In this document: positions 1-8,024 of the stretch, in pieces
How the letters are laid out: each line of letters starts with the position of its first letter
Position numbering within the stretch: the first letter of the stretch is position 1
From: an uncultured Hyphomicrobiales bacterium
GTDB lineage: Bacteria; Pseudomonadota; Alphaproteobacteria; Rhizobiales; Beijerinckiaceae
Direction of reading: 5' to 3'
Assembly (NCBI GenBank): GCA_903861645.1
Contig: CAIOVE010000072.1
Span: 1 to 51,168, forward strand
DNA: 51,168 nt
The notes under the pieces: generated by a model
What the model saw: the letters and a program-made list of their open reading frames with translations, nothing else
The model's database searches: none
What the model was told of the DNA's origin: nothing
Position numbers and translations under genes: made by a program

Positions 1-448
1 CCGCCGCCGCCGCCAGCACCCGCCCGCGCGCGGGCGTCATGCGCTCGGGCGGCGCGCCGGTCAGCCGCACGCCGACGCGCGGCGCCTCGGGCCCGGCGCT
101 GTCGGGCGCGCGCACGCCCATGCGCAACACCATGCCACGCGGCGCCAGCGTCCACCGCGCCACCCAGTCGACGAATTGCCGCAGCGGTTCGCGCAGGGGC
201 GGAAAATCACGCCGCCCAATGACGCTCTTGAGATTGGCGCCGCCCGCTCTGTCGCCAACGCTCCAGACCACGCCGGAGGCCTCGCGCGCGCCCAGCGGCA
301 CGTCGACGAAATCGCCGGGCCTGAGATCGAGCGCGGCGTCGAACCGGTAGCTGTAGTTGATGTCGACCGCGACGGGGATGAGGACGTCGGCGACGCGCGT
401 CGTCGGGGCGTCGAACAACGCTTCGCGGGAATCGACTGGCTCCTTCAT
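1..448 (-). CDS. priA: Primosomal protein N' (PriA), N-terminal part, cut by window edge
   Basis: PriA is the helicase that reloads the replisome at stalled forks. Only the first 149 residues lie in the window; the gene runs off the left edge, so only the N-terminal DNA-binding domain is visible. Translation from the ATG at 446-448 gives the family pattern VLIPVAVDINYSYRF near residue 18, followed by RPGDFVDVPLGAR and SGVVWSVG, which is the usual opening of PriA. The start was chosen because it puts this pattern close to the N terminus; the Shine-Dalgarno match is weak. The helicase motifs are out of view, so integrity of the gene cannot be judged. The family call rests on the N-terminal domain alone. 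Confidence 0.85.
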   Translation of the reverse strand, partial: MKEPVDSREALFDAPTTRVADVLIPVAVDINYSYRFDAALDLRPGDFVDVPLGAREASGVVWSVGDRAGGANLKSVIGRRDFPPLREPLRQFVDWVARWTLAPRGMVLRMGVRAPDSAGPEAPRVGVRLTGAPPERMTPARGRVLAAAA

Positions 449-604
449 GGCGGTGGCATAGCACCCGCGGCCGGATGGCGCGACAGGGGCCCCCCATGAA
501 CGCCCGATGAACGCGCCGGCCATGCGCCGTTCAGGCGACGCCCGCTAGGTTGTGTTCATGTTCCACGGTCTTCCGACGGTGGACGCCTCGAAAAGGAGGG
601 ACTG

Positions 605-952
605 ATGAATACGCTCCTTCGCAAGACCCTGACCGGCGCGGTGACGGCCCTGAGCCTCGGCGCCATGGTCGTCGCCACAGCTTCGCCCGCCGCCGCCTGG
701 GGCGGTCGCCGGTATGGCGGCGGCTGGGGCTACGGCCCGGGCATCGCCGCCGGCGTCATCGGCGGTCTCGCCCTTGGCGCGATTGTCGCGGGTTCCGGCC
801 GCCCGGCCTACGCGGCGCCCGTGTACGGCGAACCCGCCTACGCGCCGCCGGTCGCCTACGAGCCCGACGGCTACTGCCACCGCGAGTGGCGGCCGGTCTA
901 TCGCGCCGATGGCGTCTACCTGCGCGACCGGATGGTGCGCGTCTGCGACTGA
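605..952 (+). CDS. Small secreted Gly/Tyr-rich protein of unknown function
   Basis: A 115-residue protein with a clear Sec signal peptide (charged start, hydrophobic stretch, cleavage near ASPAAA at about residue 30). The mature part is rich in Gly, Tyr, Ala and Pro and has a possible membrane-inserting or glycine-zipper stretch at about residues 45-65. The C-terminal 25 residues hold two cysteines, at 91 and 114, that could form a disulfide after export. Short secreted proteins of this build are common in Hyphomicrobiales and mostly uncharacterised; I do not assign a function. A strong ribosome-binding site (AAAAGGAGGG) sits just upstream of the ATG. The gene stands alone and is followed by two hairpins, the second a good terminator. 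Confidence 0.85.
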   Translation: MNTLLRKTLTGAVTALSLGAMVVATASPAAAWGGRRYGGGWGYGPGIAAGVIGGLALGAIVAGSGRPAYAAPVYGEPAYAPPVAYEPDGYCHREWRPVYRADGVYLRDRMVRVCD

Positions 953-990
953 TTTCAAGGTCCATGCGCCGGAGCGCATGGACCTTGAAA
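953..990. repeat. Perfect 17-bp inverted repeat with 4-nt loop
   Basis: Starting at the last base of the stop codon region of the small secreted protein, TTTCAAGGTCCATGCGC (953-969) is exactly mirrored by 974-990 around a CGGA loop. No T-run follows on the plus strand, so it is not a textbook intrinsic terminator. It may be an mRNA 3'-end stabiliser, a factor-assisted terminator, or a copy of a dispersed palindrome. A proper terminator follows 50 bases later. Confidence 0.8.
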
Positions 991-1038
991 GCGCGAACGC
1001 GCGCCGGCGCCGTTGCGCCGAAAAATCATCTAAAAATG

Positions 1039-1070
1039 AAAAGCCCTCCGGGAAACCGGAGGGCTTTTTG
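1039..1070. terminator. Rho-independent terminator, probably bidirectional
   Basis: AAAAGCCCTCCGG pairs perfectly with CCGGAGGGCTTTT across a GAAA tetraloop, and the right arm runs into a T-tract. The left arm is preceded by A-rich sequence, so the structure should also work for transcripts arriving on the minus strand from the L,D-transpeptidase gene whose stop lies at 1091. It separates two convergent genes. Confidence 0.92.
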
Positions 1071-1090
1071 CGTTCAGGACGAAACGTGGA

Positions 1091-2515
1091 TCAGCGATCG
1101 ATCGCGGCGTAGGCCTTGAAACCGTCCGGCAGCGGCGCGCGGGCGCCGGCGATCACCTTCGTCGAACCCGAAAGCGCGGCTTGCGGCTTGACCGGCTGTC
1201 CCTGCGCCTGCCGCTTGGGCGGCGTCGGCACATTGGAGGGCTCGGGCGTGACCGGCACGATCAGCGGCTGCTGCGACTGCTGATCGGCGACCGGCTTGAG
1301 GCCGAGCCAGCGCTGGTAGAAAGGCGCCTCCTCGGCGGGCTTGGCGCCGACGGCCGGCGCGAAGGCCGTGGTCGTGGCGGTCGGAGCGGCGGCGACCGGC
1401 TGGGTCTTGGCGACGGCGCTGGTCGCGACAACGGCCGGGGCCGACGCCGCGGCGAGCGTCTTGACCGGGCGCGTGGCGGCGACCTGAGCGTTTTCGGGCA
1501 GGGGCCTGCCCTTTTCGTCGATCGCGATTTCAACCGGGCCCTGCGCGATGGCGTCGGGGCGGCTCGTCTCGGCGACGTGATTCGTGAAATCGGGGTGCTG
1601 GCCGCCGTCGGCGTAGACGACCTTGACCGCCTTGACGCCCTTGGCGACGAGTTCGGCGACCTGCGCGTCGTCGCGGCGCTGCTTTTCGGCCACCAGCGAC
1701 TTGAGATTGGCGTCCTCCTGCATGGGCGGGCAGGCGGCGTTGGCGTCGACATGCGTGGCGCCCTCGGGCGTCGCGCCGAACACATACTTGCCGGAGCAGA
1801 CCGCGACCTTGGTCTCGCGGTGCGTCACGTCGAACGCGTCCACGCCTTCCTTGATCTGTTTCCAGAAGCGCATGTTCGGATCAAAGCGGTGCTTGGCGAG
1901 GTTTTCCGCCGTCATGCGGAACGGCAGCGACTGCATCTGGATGGCCTTCTGGCCACCGCCGAACGCCTCGCGCGCGATGGCGTAGATCTCGGCGATCTGC
2001 GCGTCCGTCATCGAGAAGCAGCCCGCCGACGAACAGTCGCCATGCACCATGATCGAGCCGCCGGTGTAGCCATGCGCGCGGTCGTAGGCGTTGGGATAGC
2101 CGACGTTGAACGACAGGTAATAGGCCGAATTCGGGTTCATCTGGCCGGGAGTGATCGTATAGAAGCCCTCGGGCACCTGACGGTCGCCCTCGCGCACCTT
2201 GGGACCGAGCTGCCCCGACCAGCGGCACATCGGATACGTCTTGATATGCACGTATTCGCCGGCGCGGTTCTGCTTCCAGATCTCGAATTCCGCTTCCTTC
2301 TTGTAGGCGCGGATGAGAATGGGCGCGTGGGTGTCGGTATTGCGCTCGCGCATGAGCGCGACGACATCGGCTGGAATCGGCTTGTAGGCGCGCGCGCTGC
2401 TGAAACGATCGCCGGAATCCTGACAGGCGGCGAGCATGCCGGCCGCGGCGGCGACCATCGCCAGTCGGCTGGCGCGGGAGCGGATGGCGATTCGGAGCAT
2501 TCCTGGAAGACTCAT
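1091..2515 (-). CDS. Lipoprotein L,D-transpeptidase (YkuD/YafK-like) with long Ala/Pro-rich tail
   Basis: A predicted peptidoglycan L,D-transpeptidase of the YkuD fold, closest in style to the YafK group. From the ATG at 2513-2515 the protein has 474 residues. A basic, hydrophobic leader ends in the lipobox LAAC with Cys31, so it should be a lipoprotein. The active-site signature HGDCSSAGCFSM lies at about residues 158-169, with the nucleophile expected to be Cys166. After the catalytic domain comes a charged region and then, from about residue 300, a long Ala/Pro/Val-rich low-complexity tail of the kind that spans the periplasm or binds the wall. The frame is open back to 2620, but the start used here gives a normal lipoprotein signal. 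A CtrA-like box lies upstream at 2633-2647. Confidence 0.85.
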   Translation of the reverse strand: MSLPGMLRIAIRSRASRLAMVAAAAGMLAACQDSGDRFSSARAYKPIPADVVALMRERNTDTHAPILIRAYKKEAEFEIWKQNRAGEYVHIKTYPMCRWSGQLGPKVREGDRQVPEGFYTITPGQMNPNSAYYLSFNVGYPNAYDRAHGYTGGSIMVHGDCSSAGCFSMTDAQIAEIYAIAREAFGGGQKAIQMQSLPFRMTAENLAKHRFDPNMRFWKQIKEGVDAFDVTHRETKVAVCSGKYVFGATPEGATHVDANAACPPMQEDANLKSLVAEKQRRDDAQVAELVAKGVKAVKVVYADGGQHPDFTNHVAETSRPDAIAQGPVEIAIDEKGRPLPENAQVAATRPVKTLAAASAPAVVATSAVAKTQPVAAAPTATTTAFAPAVGAKPAEEAPFYQRWLGLKPVADQQSQQPLIVPVTPEPSNVPTPPKRQAQGQPVKPQAALSGSTKVIAGARAPLPDGFKAYAAIDR

Positions 2516-2632
2516 GGCCACGTCGAAATCCATTCTGCCTGTCGCAAAGGTACGCGTGCGCCAGTCCCCTTCGTTTACGATTTTTATCCTTACGCGCTGG
2601 TTACCGCAACGGGGGGTCATCGACGCGCAAGG

Positions 2633-2647
2633 TTAACGGCAAGCTAA
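2633..2647 (-). promoter_or_regulatory. Candidate CtrA-binding box
   Basis: Read on the minus strand the site is TTAGCTTGCCGTTAA followed by CC, which fits the alphaproteobacterial CtrA pattern TTAA-N7-TTAA with one mismatch. It lies about 120 bases upstream of the chosen start of the L,D-transpeptidase gene, a plausible target for a cell-cycle regulator that controls envelope genes. One site in one genome can arise by chance, so this is a suggestion. Confidence 0.35.
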
Positions 2648-2666
2648 CCACGCGCGGCCCCGTTTG

Positions 2667-3626
2667 CTAGAGCTTGCGGCCCATGGCGAGGAATTTATCG
2701 GCGCGCGCCGCCCGGACCTCGTCCGGCGACATGCCGCGAAACCCTTCCAGCGCGGCGGCGATGGCGTCGCCCGTCGAGGCGATGACCGCGCCGGGGTCGC
2801 GATGGGCGCCGCCCGACGGCTCGGGAATGATGCCATCGATGATGCCGAAACCGAGCAGATCCTGCGCGGTGATCTTCATGTTCTGGGCCGCGTCCTGACG
2901 CCGCGCGGCGTCGCGCCACAGGATCGAGGCGGAGGCCTCCGGCGAGGCCACGGTATAGATCGAGTGCTCCAGCATGAGCACCCGGTTGCAGGTGGCGATG
3001 GCGACCGCGCCGCCCGAGCCACCCTCGCCGATCACGACCGCCACGTTGGGCGCGCCGAGCGCGAGGCAGGCCTCGGTCGAGCGGGCGATGGCCTCGGCCT
3101 GTCCACGTTCTTCCGCGTCAACGCCCGGAAAGGCGCCGGCGGTGTCGACCAGCGAGATCACCGGCAGATCGAACCGGTCGGCCAGATCGATCAGGCGCAC
3201 CGCCTTGCGGTAGCCCTCCGGGCGGGCCATGCCGAAATTATGGCGGATGCGGGCTTCCGTGTCGGCGCCCTTCTCCTGCCCGATGACGCAGACCGAGCGC
3301 CCGCGAAACCGGCCGACGCCGCCCACGATGGCCTCGTCGTCCGCGAAGGCGCGATCGCCCGCCAGCGGCGAGAAATCGGTGATCAGCCCGGCGAGATAAT
3401 CGCCGAAATGCGGGCGCTGCTGGTGCCGGGCGACCTGCGTCTTCTGCCAGGGGGTCAGCGCCAGATAGAGGTCGGCGAGCGCCTTCTGCGCCTTGATTTC
3501 GAGCCGGGTCAGCTCCTCGCCAATGGCGACGCCCTCGCCGCGGCTCGACAGGGCGCGCAGCTCCTCGACCTTGGCCTCGAGCTCGGCGACGGGTTTTTCA
3601 AAATCGAGATAAGTGCGAACGGTCAT
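2667..3626 (-). CDS. accA: Acetyl-CoA carboxylase carboxyltransferase subunit alpha
   Basis: AccA is the alpha half of the carboxyltransferase that moves CO2 from biotin to acetyl-CoA, giving malonyl-CoA for fatty acid synthesis; its partner AccD is not in the window. The protein is 319 residues, the usual length. It starts MTVRTYLDFEKPVAELE, as the family does, with an N-terminal helical segment and then the crotonase-like core. Clear motifs are RPEGYRKA, DTAGAFPGVDAEERGQAEAI and GEGGSGGAVAI, which line the CoA/biotin pocket. It lies 108 bases downstream of xerD on the same strand. Confidence 0.96.
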   Translation of the reverse strand: MTVRTYLDFEKPVAELEAKVEELRALSSRGEGVAIGEELTRLEIKAQKALADLYLALTPWQKTQVARHQQRPHFGDYLAGLITDFSPLAGDRAFADDEAIVGGVGRFRGRSVCVIGQEKGADTEARIRHNFGMARPEGYRKAVRLIDLADRFDLPVISLVDTAGAFPGVDAEERGQAEAIARSTEACLALGAPNVAVVIGEGGSGGAVAIATCNRVLMLEHSIYTVASPEASASILWRDAARRQDAAQNMKITAQDLLGFGIIDGIIPEPSGGAHRDPGAVIASTGDAIAAALEGFRGMSPDEVRAARADKFLAMGRKL

Positions 3627-3734
3627 GGGTCTCGGGGCGCGAATGGGCCGGACATGAGGGCCGGCCCCGCCTAGGAGGCCGCGAAATCGCGCGGACCCTG
3701 TAGATTTCGCACTGCGAAGTCAAGCCGGGCGGGA

Positions 3735-4685
3735 TCAGCCGTCGCCGAGGGGATGCAGGTCGCGCACCATCGAGCGCAGCCGTTCATCGAGCACGTGGGT
3801 GTAGATCTGGGTGGTGGAAACGTCCGCGTGGCCGAGCAGTTCCTGCACCACGCGCAGGTCCGCGCCGTTTTGCAGCAAGTGGCTGGCGAAGGCGTGGCGC
3901 AGCACGTGCGGGCTGACAAGACGCGTATCGATGCCCGCCATTGCGGCCACGAGTTTCAGATCGCGGGCGAAGGCCTGCCGGGTCAGGTGGCCGCTCTCGC
4001 TGTCGGCGGGAAACAGCCAGGGCCCTTCATTCGCCCGCCCGTTTTCCCCGAGCATGGTCCTGTAGCGGGCCATGGCGTCGAAGGCCGGCGGCGACAGCGG
4101 AACCAGCCGCTCCCGCCCGCCCTTGCCGCGGATCGTCAGCATGGGCTCGCCCGACAGGGCCGCCCGCGCCGGCAGGGACACGAGTTCCGACACGCGCAAA
4201 CCCGTCGCATAGAGAATTTCCAGCAGGCAATTCATCCGGGCGGCGCGCAGGCGCTCGCCCGCCGGGCGCGTCGCGTCGTCGAGCCCTTCCGCCGACACGG
4301 CGAGCAGCCGGCCCACGTCATCGACGCTCAGGGTCTTGGGCAGGCGCCGACCCTGGCGCGGTCCCTCGATCACCAGCGCCGGATCGTCGCCGCGCCGGTT
4401 CTCCATGTAGAGAAACTTGTGGAACTGGCGGATCGACGACAGCCGGCGAGCGGCGGTGGCGGCGCTGAAGCCACGCGCCTCGATGTCGGCGAGATAGGCG
4501 CGCACGTCGTCCGTGTCGGCGTCGAGCGGGCCACGCCCCCGCCCGCCGAGAAATTCGGCGTAATCCACGAGATCGCGCTGGTAGGCCTGCCGCGTGTTCT
4601 CGGCGGCGCCGCGCTCGGCCGACTGCATGTCGAGAAACAGGCCGATCAGGCGCGTCGCGGGAACGACGGCGCGCGGCGGGCTCAT
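3735..4685 (-). CDS. xerD: Tyrosine recombinase XerD (chromosome dimer resolution)
   Basis: A 316-residue tyrosine recombinase, the normal length for XerC/XerD, which resolve chromosome dimers at dif together with FtsK. The N-terminal SAM-like core-binding domain covers about residues 10-100. The catalytic domain shows all expected residues: Arg in GLRVSELVSL, Lys in RGKGGRERLVPL, HxxR in SPHVLRHAFASHLL, His in LLGHADVSTTQIYTHV and the nucleophile Tyr in that same string. The ATG at 4683-4685 overlaps the stop of the small membrane protein upstream (ATGA), so the two are probably translationally coupled. XerD rather than XerC is inferred from neighbourhood (accA, aroK); no phage genes are nearby, so it is not a prophage integrase. 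Confidence 0.88.
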   Translation of the reverse strand: MSPPRAVVPATRLIGLFLDMQSAERGAAENTRQAYQRDLVDYAEFLGGRGRGPLDADTDDVRAYLADIEARGFSAATAARRLSSIRQFHKFLYMENRRGDDPALVIEGPRQGRRLPKTLSVDDVGRLLAVSAEGLDDATRPAGERLRAARMNCLLEILYATGLRVSELVSLPARAALSGEPMLTIRGKGGRERLVPLSPPAFDAMARYRTMLGENGRANEGPWLFPADSESGHLTRQAFARDLKLVAAMAGIDTRLVSPHVLRHAFASHLLQNGADLRVVQELLGHADVSTTQIYTHVLDERLRSMVRDLHPLGDG

Positions 4686-4828
4686 TTTCCGGTCAGGCGG
4701 TTGGGCGGGACGATCTGCGTCATTTCGCGCGGCTGCGGCTCGACAAAGGTCGCCAGCGCGAACATCGCGGCCCAGCCGAGCCCGGCGAGCACGCCTAAAA
4801 CCAGAATAAAGCGAATCAGACTGGGCAC
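4682..4828 (-). CDS. Small single-pass membrane protein coupled to xerD
   Basis: A 48-residue protein starting at the GTG at 4826-4828 (VPSLIRFILVLGVLAG...). Residues 4-27 form one hydrophobic transmembrane helix; the rest is short and basic/polar, containing FVEPQPREMTQIVPP. Its stop codon overlaps the xerD start as ATGA. I recall short proteins of this design between aroK and xerD in other Hyphomicrobiales, which supports it being a real gene, but no function is known. The start is uncertain because the frame stays open further upstream and there is no strong ribosome-binding site. Confidence 0.65.
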   Translation of the reverse strand: MPSLIRFILVLGVLAGLGWAAMFALATFVEPQPREMTQIVPPNRLTGK

Positions 4829-4943
4829 GCGTTCGATCCATCGCCGTCGGAAGCGCCTTTTTCGACCACGGGCGGCAGTTGAATGCAACACATGACCTCC
4901 GCCCGGCTTAATTCCGGGGCAAGGGCGTGTTATTGGAACGGGA

Positions 4944-6713
4944 ATGACGCATTCGGTCGAACTCAGCCCCGCCGATCCACCGGCGATTCGCAACACCGCC
5001 AGCATCGTCGCGCGCCTGCGCGGACGATCGATCGTGCTGGTCGGCATGATGGGCGCGGGCAAGACCTCGATCGGCCGTCGACTGGCCGCCGCGCTGGGCC
5101 TTGCCTTCGTCGACGCGGACGCCGAGATCGAGACGGCGGCGGGCATGACCATCGCCGAGATTTTCGCCCGCCATGGCGAGGCCTATTTCCGCGATGGCGA
5201 GCGGCGCGTGGTCTCCCGCCTGCTGGGCGAGGCGCAGCGCGTGGTGGCGACCGGCGGAGGCGCCTATATGAACGCCGCGACCCGCGAGCGGATCGCCGAG
5301 CGCGGGGTCTCGCTGTGGATCAAGGCCGACCCGGAACTGCTGCTCAAGCGCGTCCGCAAGCGCTCCAACCGGCCGCTCATGTCGGTGGACGATCAGGATG
5401 CGACGATGAAGCGCCTCGTGGCGGAGCGCTATCCCGTCTACGAGGAGGCGGATTTTTGCGTGGTCTCGCGCGACTGCCCCCACGAAACGATGGTCAATGA
5501 AATCCTCGACATTCTCGACGGCGGGCTTGAAAGCCTTCCGCGCCTCGCCCCGGCCCCGGCGCCAGCGCCCCATCTGACGGCCGTGCCCGCCGCGCCGCCG
5601 CCGGACCGCGCCGTGGTGCCGGTGGAACTCGCCGCGCGCCGCTACGAGATCGTCATCGGCAAGGGACTGCTGGCGGAGACGGGCGCGCGCGTCGCGCGCC
5701 TCGCGCCCGGCGCCGCCTGCGCCATCGTCACCGACGAGAACGTCGCCCGCCATCACCTGCCGACGGTCGAGGCCTCGCTCGACGCCGCCGGCGTGCGCCA
5801 TTCGCGCATCGTCATCCCGGCGGGCGAATCGTCGAAATGCTGGTCGGTGTTTTCGCGCGTTTGCGACGAGATCATCGCCTCGCGCATCGAGCGCCGCGAC
5901 CTGATCGTCGCGCTGGGCGGCGGCGTCGTTGGCGATCTCGCCGGATTCGCGGCGGCCACCATCCGCCGCGGCATGCGCTTCATACAGATTCCAACCACGC
6001 TGCTCGCGCAGGTCGATTCCTCGGTTGGCGGCAAGACGGCCATCAACTCGGAACACGGCAAGAACCTCATCGGCGCCTTCCATCAGCCCTCGCTGGTCCT
6101 CGCCGACACGGAATCGCTGGCCACCCTGTCGCCGCGGGAGTTTCGCGCCGGCTACGCCGAGGTGTTCAAATACGGGCTCATCGACGACGCGCCCTTCAAC
6201 ACCTGGCTTGAACGCCACTGGCGCGACGTGTTCGCGCGCGGTCCGGCGCTCGCCGAGGCCATCGCCGTCAGTTGCCGGTCGAAGGCCGCCATCGTCGCGC
6301 GCGACGAGACCGAACAGGGCGACCGCGCCCTGCTCAACCTCGGCCACACCTTCGGCCACGCCTTCGAGAGCCTCACGCATTTCAACGGCGAGCGACTCAA
6401 CCACGGCGAGGGCGTCGCCATCGGCCTTGCCTGCGCGTTTCGCTTTTCGGCGCGGCTCGGCCACTGCGCGCCCGAGGACGCGGCGCGCGTCGAGGCGCAT
6501 CTGCGCGAGGTCGGCCTGCCCACCCGCGCCGCCAACATCCCCGGCTGGAACGCCGGACCCGAGTCGATCCTCGACGCCATGTATCAGGACAAGAAGGTCG
6601 AACGCGGCGCGCTGACCTTTATTCTCGCGCGCGGCATCGGCCAGAGCTTCATCGCCAAGGGCGTCGACGCGGGCGACGTGCTCGCCTTCCTGCGCGGCGA
6701 AATGGAACGCTGA
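4944..6713 (+). CDS. aroKB: Fused shikimate kinase / 3-dehydroquinate synthase (AroK-AroB)
   Basis: One open frame of 589 residues holds two enzymes of the shikimate pathway. Residues ~25-195 are shikimate kinase: Walker A GMMGAGKTS (34-42), the shikimate-binding DADAEIE and the ATGGGAY motif. Residues ~200-223 form an Ala/Pro linker. Residues ~225-589 are 3-dehydroquinate synthase: GGGVVGDLAGF near the NAD site, the substrate- and zinc-binding region around GYAEVFKYGLI, and LNLGHTFGHAFE with metal-binding His residues. AroB makes 3-dehydroquinate from DAHP, and AroK phosphorylates shikimate three steps later. In most relatives these are two adjacent genes; fusions are known in a few bacteria such as Thermotoga. 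No stop or frame slip is visible at the junction. A GGAACGGGA stretch directly precedes the ATG. Confidence 0.95.
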   Translation: MTHSVELSPADPPAIRNTASIVARLRGRSIVLVGMMGAGKTSIGRRLAAALGLAFVDADAEIETAAGMTIAEIFARHGEAYFRDGERRVVSRLLGEAQRVVATGGGAYMNAATRERIAERGVSLWIKADPELLLKRVRKRSNRPLMSVDDQDATMKRLVAERYPVYEEADFCVVSRDCPHETMVNEILDILDGGLESLPRLAPAPAPAPHLTAVPAAPPPDRAVVPVELAARRYEIVIGKGLLAETGARVARLAPGAACAIVTDENVARHHLPTVEASLDAAGVRHSRIVIPAGESSKCWSVFSRVCDEIIASRIERRDLIVALGGGVVGDLAGFAAATIRRGMRFIQIPTTLLAQVDSSVGGKTAINSEHGKNLIGAFHQPSLVLADTESLATLSPREFRAGYAEVFKYGLIDDAPFNTWLERHWRDVFARGPALAEAIAVSCRSKAAIVARDETEQGDRALLNLGHTFGHAFESLTHFNGERLNHGEGVAIGLACAFRFSARLGHCAPEDAARVEAHLREVGLPTRAANIPGWNAGPESILDAMYQDKKVERGALTFILARGIGQSFIAKGVDAGDVLAFLRGEMER

Positions 6714-6716
6714 ACC

Positions 6717-8021
6717 ATGCATGGCGGAAATGGCGCGGCTTTGCCGGTCGACTTCTGGGTCGCGGTGGTCATCGTGGCCGTCTGCGTCGCGCTGTCGGCG
6801 TTTTTCGCGGGCGCCGAAACGGCGCTGACCGCGGCCTCCAAGGCGCGCATGTTCGGGCTGGAGAAAAGCGGCGACAAGCGCGCGGCGACGGTCACCCGGC
6901 TCATCGGCTCGCGGGCCCGGCTCATCGGCGCCATGCTGCTCGGCAACACGCTGGTCAACATCGGCGCCTCGGCGCTGGCGACAACCATCCTCACCAACGC
7001 GTTCGGCGACGCGGGCGTGCTCTACGCGACAGTCATCATGACCATCGTGCTGCTGATCTTCGCCGAGGTTCTGCCCAAGACGATCGGCATCAACTTTCCC
7101 GACCGCATGGCGCTCGTCGTCGCACGCCCGGCGGCCTTCTTCGTGGCCGCGTTCAGCCCGCTGCTTGTCGCCGTTGATCTGGTTGTCGGCGGCATCCTGC
7201 GGATCGTCGGCCTGCGCGCCGGCGACCACGCCACGCTGATGTCGCCCTACGAGGAACTCAAGAGCGCGGTCGATCTCATGCACCGCGAGGGCGGCGTCGA
7301 ACGCGCCCACCGCGACATGTTCGGCGGCGTCATCGATCTCGAGGAGCTGACCGTCGAGGACGTCATGGTCCACCGCACGAAAATGCGGTCGATCGATTCA
7401 AGCCTGCCGCCAAGCGACATCGTGCGCGAGGCGCTGGCCTCGCCCTACACCCGTCTGCCCCTGTGGAAGGACCAGCCGGAAAACATCGTCGGCGTGCTGC
7501 ACGCCAAGGACTTGCTGCGCGCCCTGTCGGCGGTCAATGGCGACGCGTCGAAACTCGACGTCGCCGCCATCGCCGCGCCGCCCTGGTTCGTGCCCGAGAC
7601 GACCTCGCTGAAGGATCAGTTGCAGGCGTTTCGCGAACGCAAGACGCATTTCGCGCTGGTGGTGGACGAATACGGCTCGGTGATGGGCCTCGCCACGCTC
7701 GAGGACATCCTCGAGGAAATCGTCGGCGACATCCGGGACGAACACGACGTCGCCGTGCAGGGCCTGCGGCAATTGCCGGACGGCTCGGTGAACGTCGAGG
7801 GCTCCGTGCCGATCCGCGATCTCAACCGCGTCATGGACTGGACAATCCCCGACACCGACGCGACGACCATCGCCGGCCTCGTGATCCACGAGGCGCGCGC
7901 CATTCCCGAGCCCGGTCAGGCGTTCTCGTTTCATGGCTTTCGCTTCGAGGTGCTGCGCCGCCAGCGCAACCGCATCACCGCGCTGAAGGTGACGCCGATG
8001 AACGTCGAAATCGACGGATAG
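6717..8021 (+). CDS. CNNM/HlyC-CorC family membrane protein with CBS pair
   Basis: A 434-residue protein of the hemolysin-related CNNM family (COG4536 type), often linked to magnesium or cobalt transport. Residues ~10-190 form the CNNM transmembrane domain with the typical SAFFAGAETALTAASKARM and LGNTLVNI patterns and FAEVLPKTIG. Two CBS modules follow (about 210-340, including ILEEIVGDIRDEHD just after), then the C-terminal CorC_HlyC domain. It starts three bases after the aroKB stop and is probably in the same transcript. The exact transported ion cannot be read from sequence. It converges on ndvA with only three bases between stops. Confidence 0.9.
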   Translation: MHGGNGAALPVDFWVAVVIVAVCVALSAFFAGAETALTAASKARMFGLEKSGDKRAATVTRLIGSRARLIGAMLLGNTLVNIGASALATTILTNAFGDAGVLYATVIMTIVLLIFAEVLPKTIGINFPDRMALVVARPAAFFVAAFSPLLVAVDLVVGGILRIVGLRAGDHATLMSPYEELKSAVDLMHREGGVERAHRDMFGGVIDLEELTVEDVMVHRTKMRSIDSSLPPSDIVREALASPYTRLPLWKDQPENIVGVLHAKDLLRALSAVNGDASKLDVAAIAAPPWFVPETTSLKDQLQAFRERKTHFALVVDEYGSVMGLATLEDILEEIVGDIRDEHDVAVQGLRQLPDGSVNVEGSVPIRDLNRVMDWTIPDTDATTIAGLVIHEARAIPEPGQAFSFHGFRFEVLRRQRNRITALKVTPMNVEIDG

Positions 8022-8024
8022 GCG

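Noticed and set aside
1181-2647. 488-residue plus-strand frame opposite the lipoprotein L,D-transpeptidase
   Set aside because: No domain pattern; the minus-strand frame has the lipobox and the YkuD signature.
3735-4685. Phage or island integrase
   Set aside because: Length, motifs and neighbours (accA, aroKB) fit the chromosomal XerC/XerD family; no attachment repeats or phage genes are near.
4908-7373. 821-residue open frame on the minus strand
   Set aside because: It lies antisense to aroKB and the CNNM gene. Its composition (Arg/Asp/Gly/His-rich with no family motif) is that of a GC-rich shadow frame.
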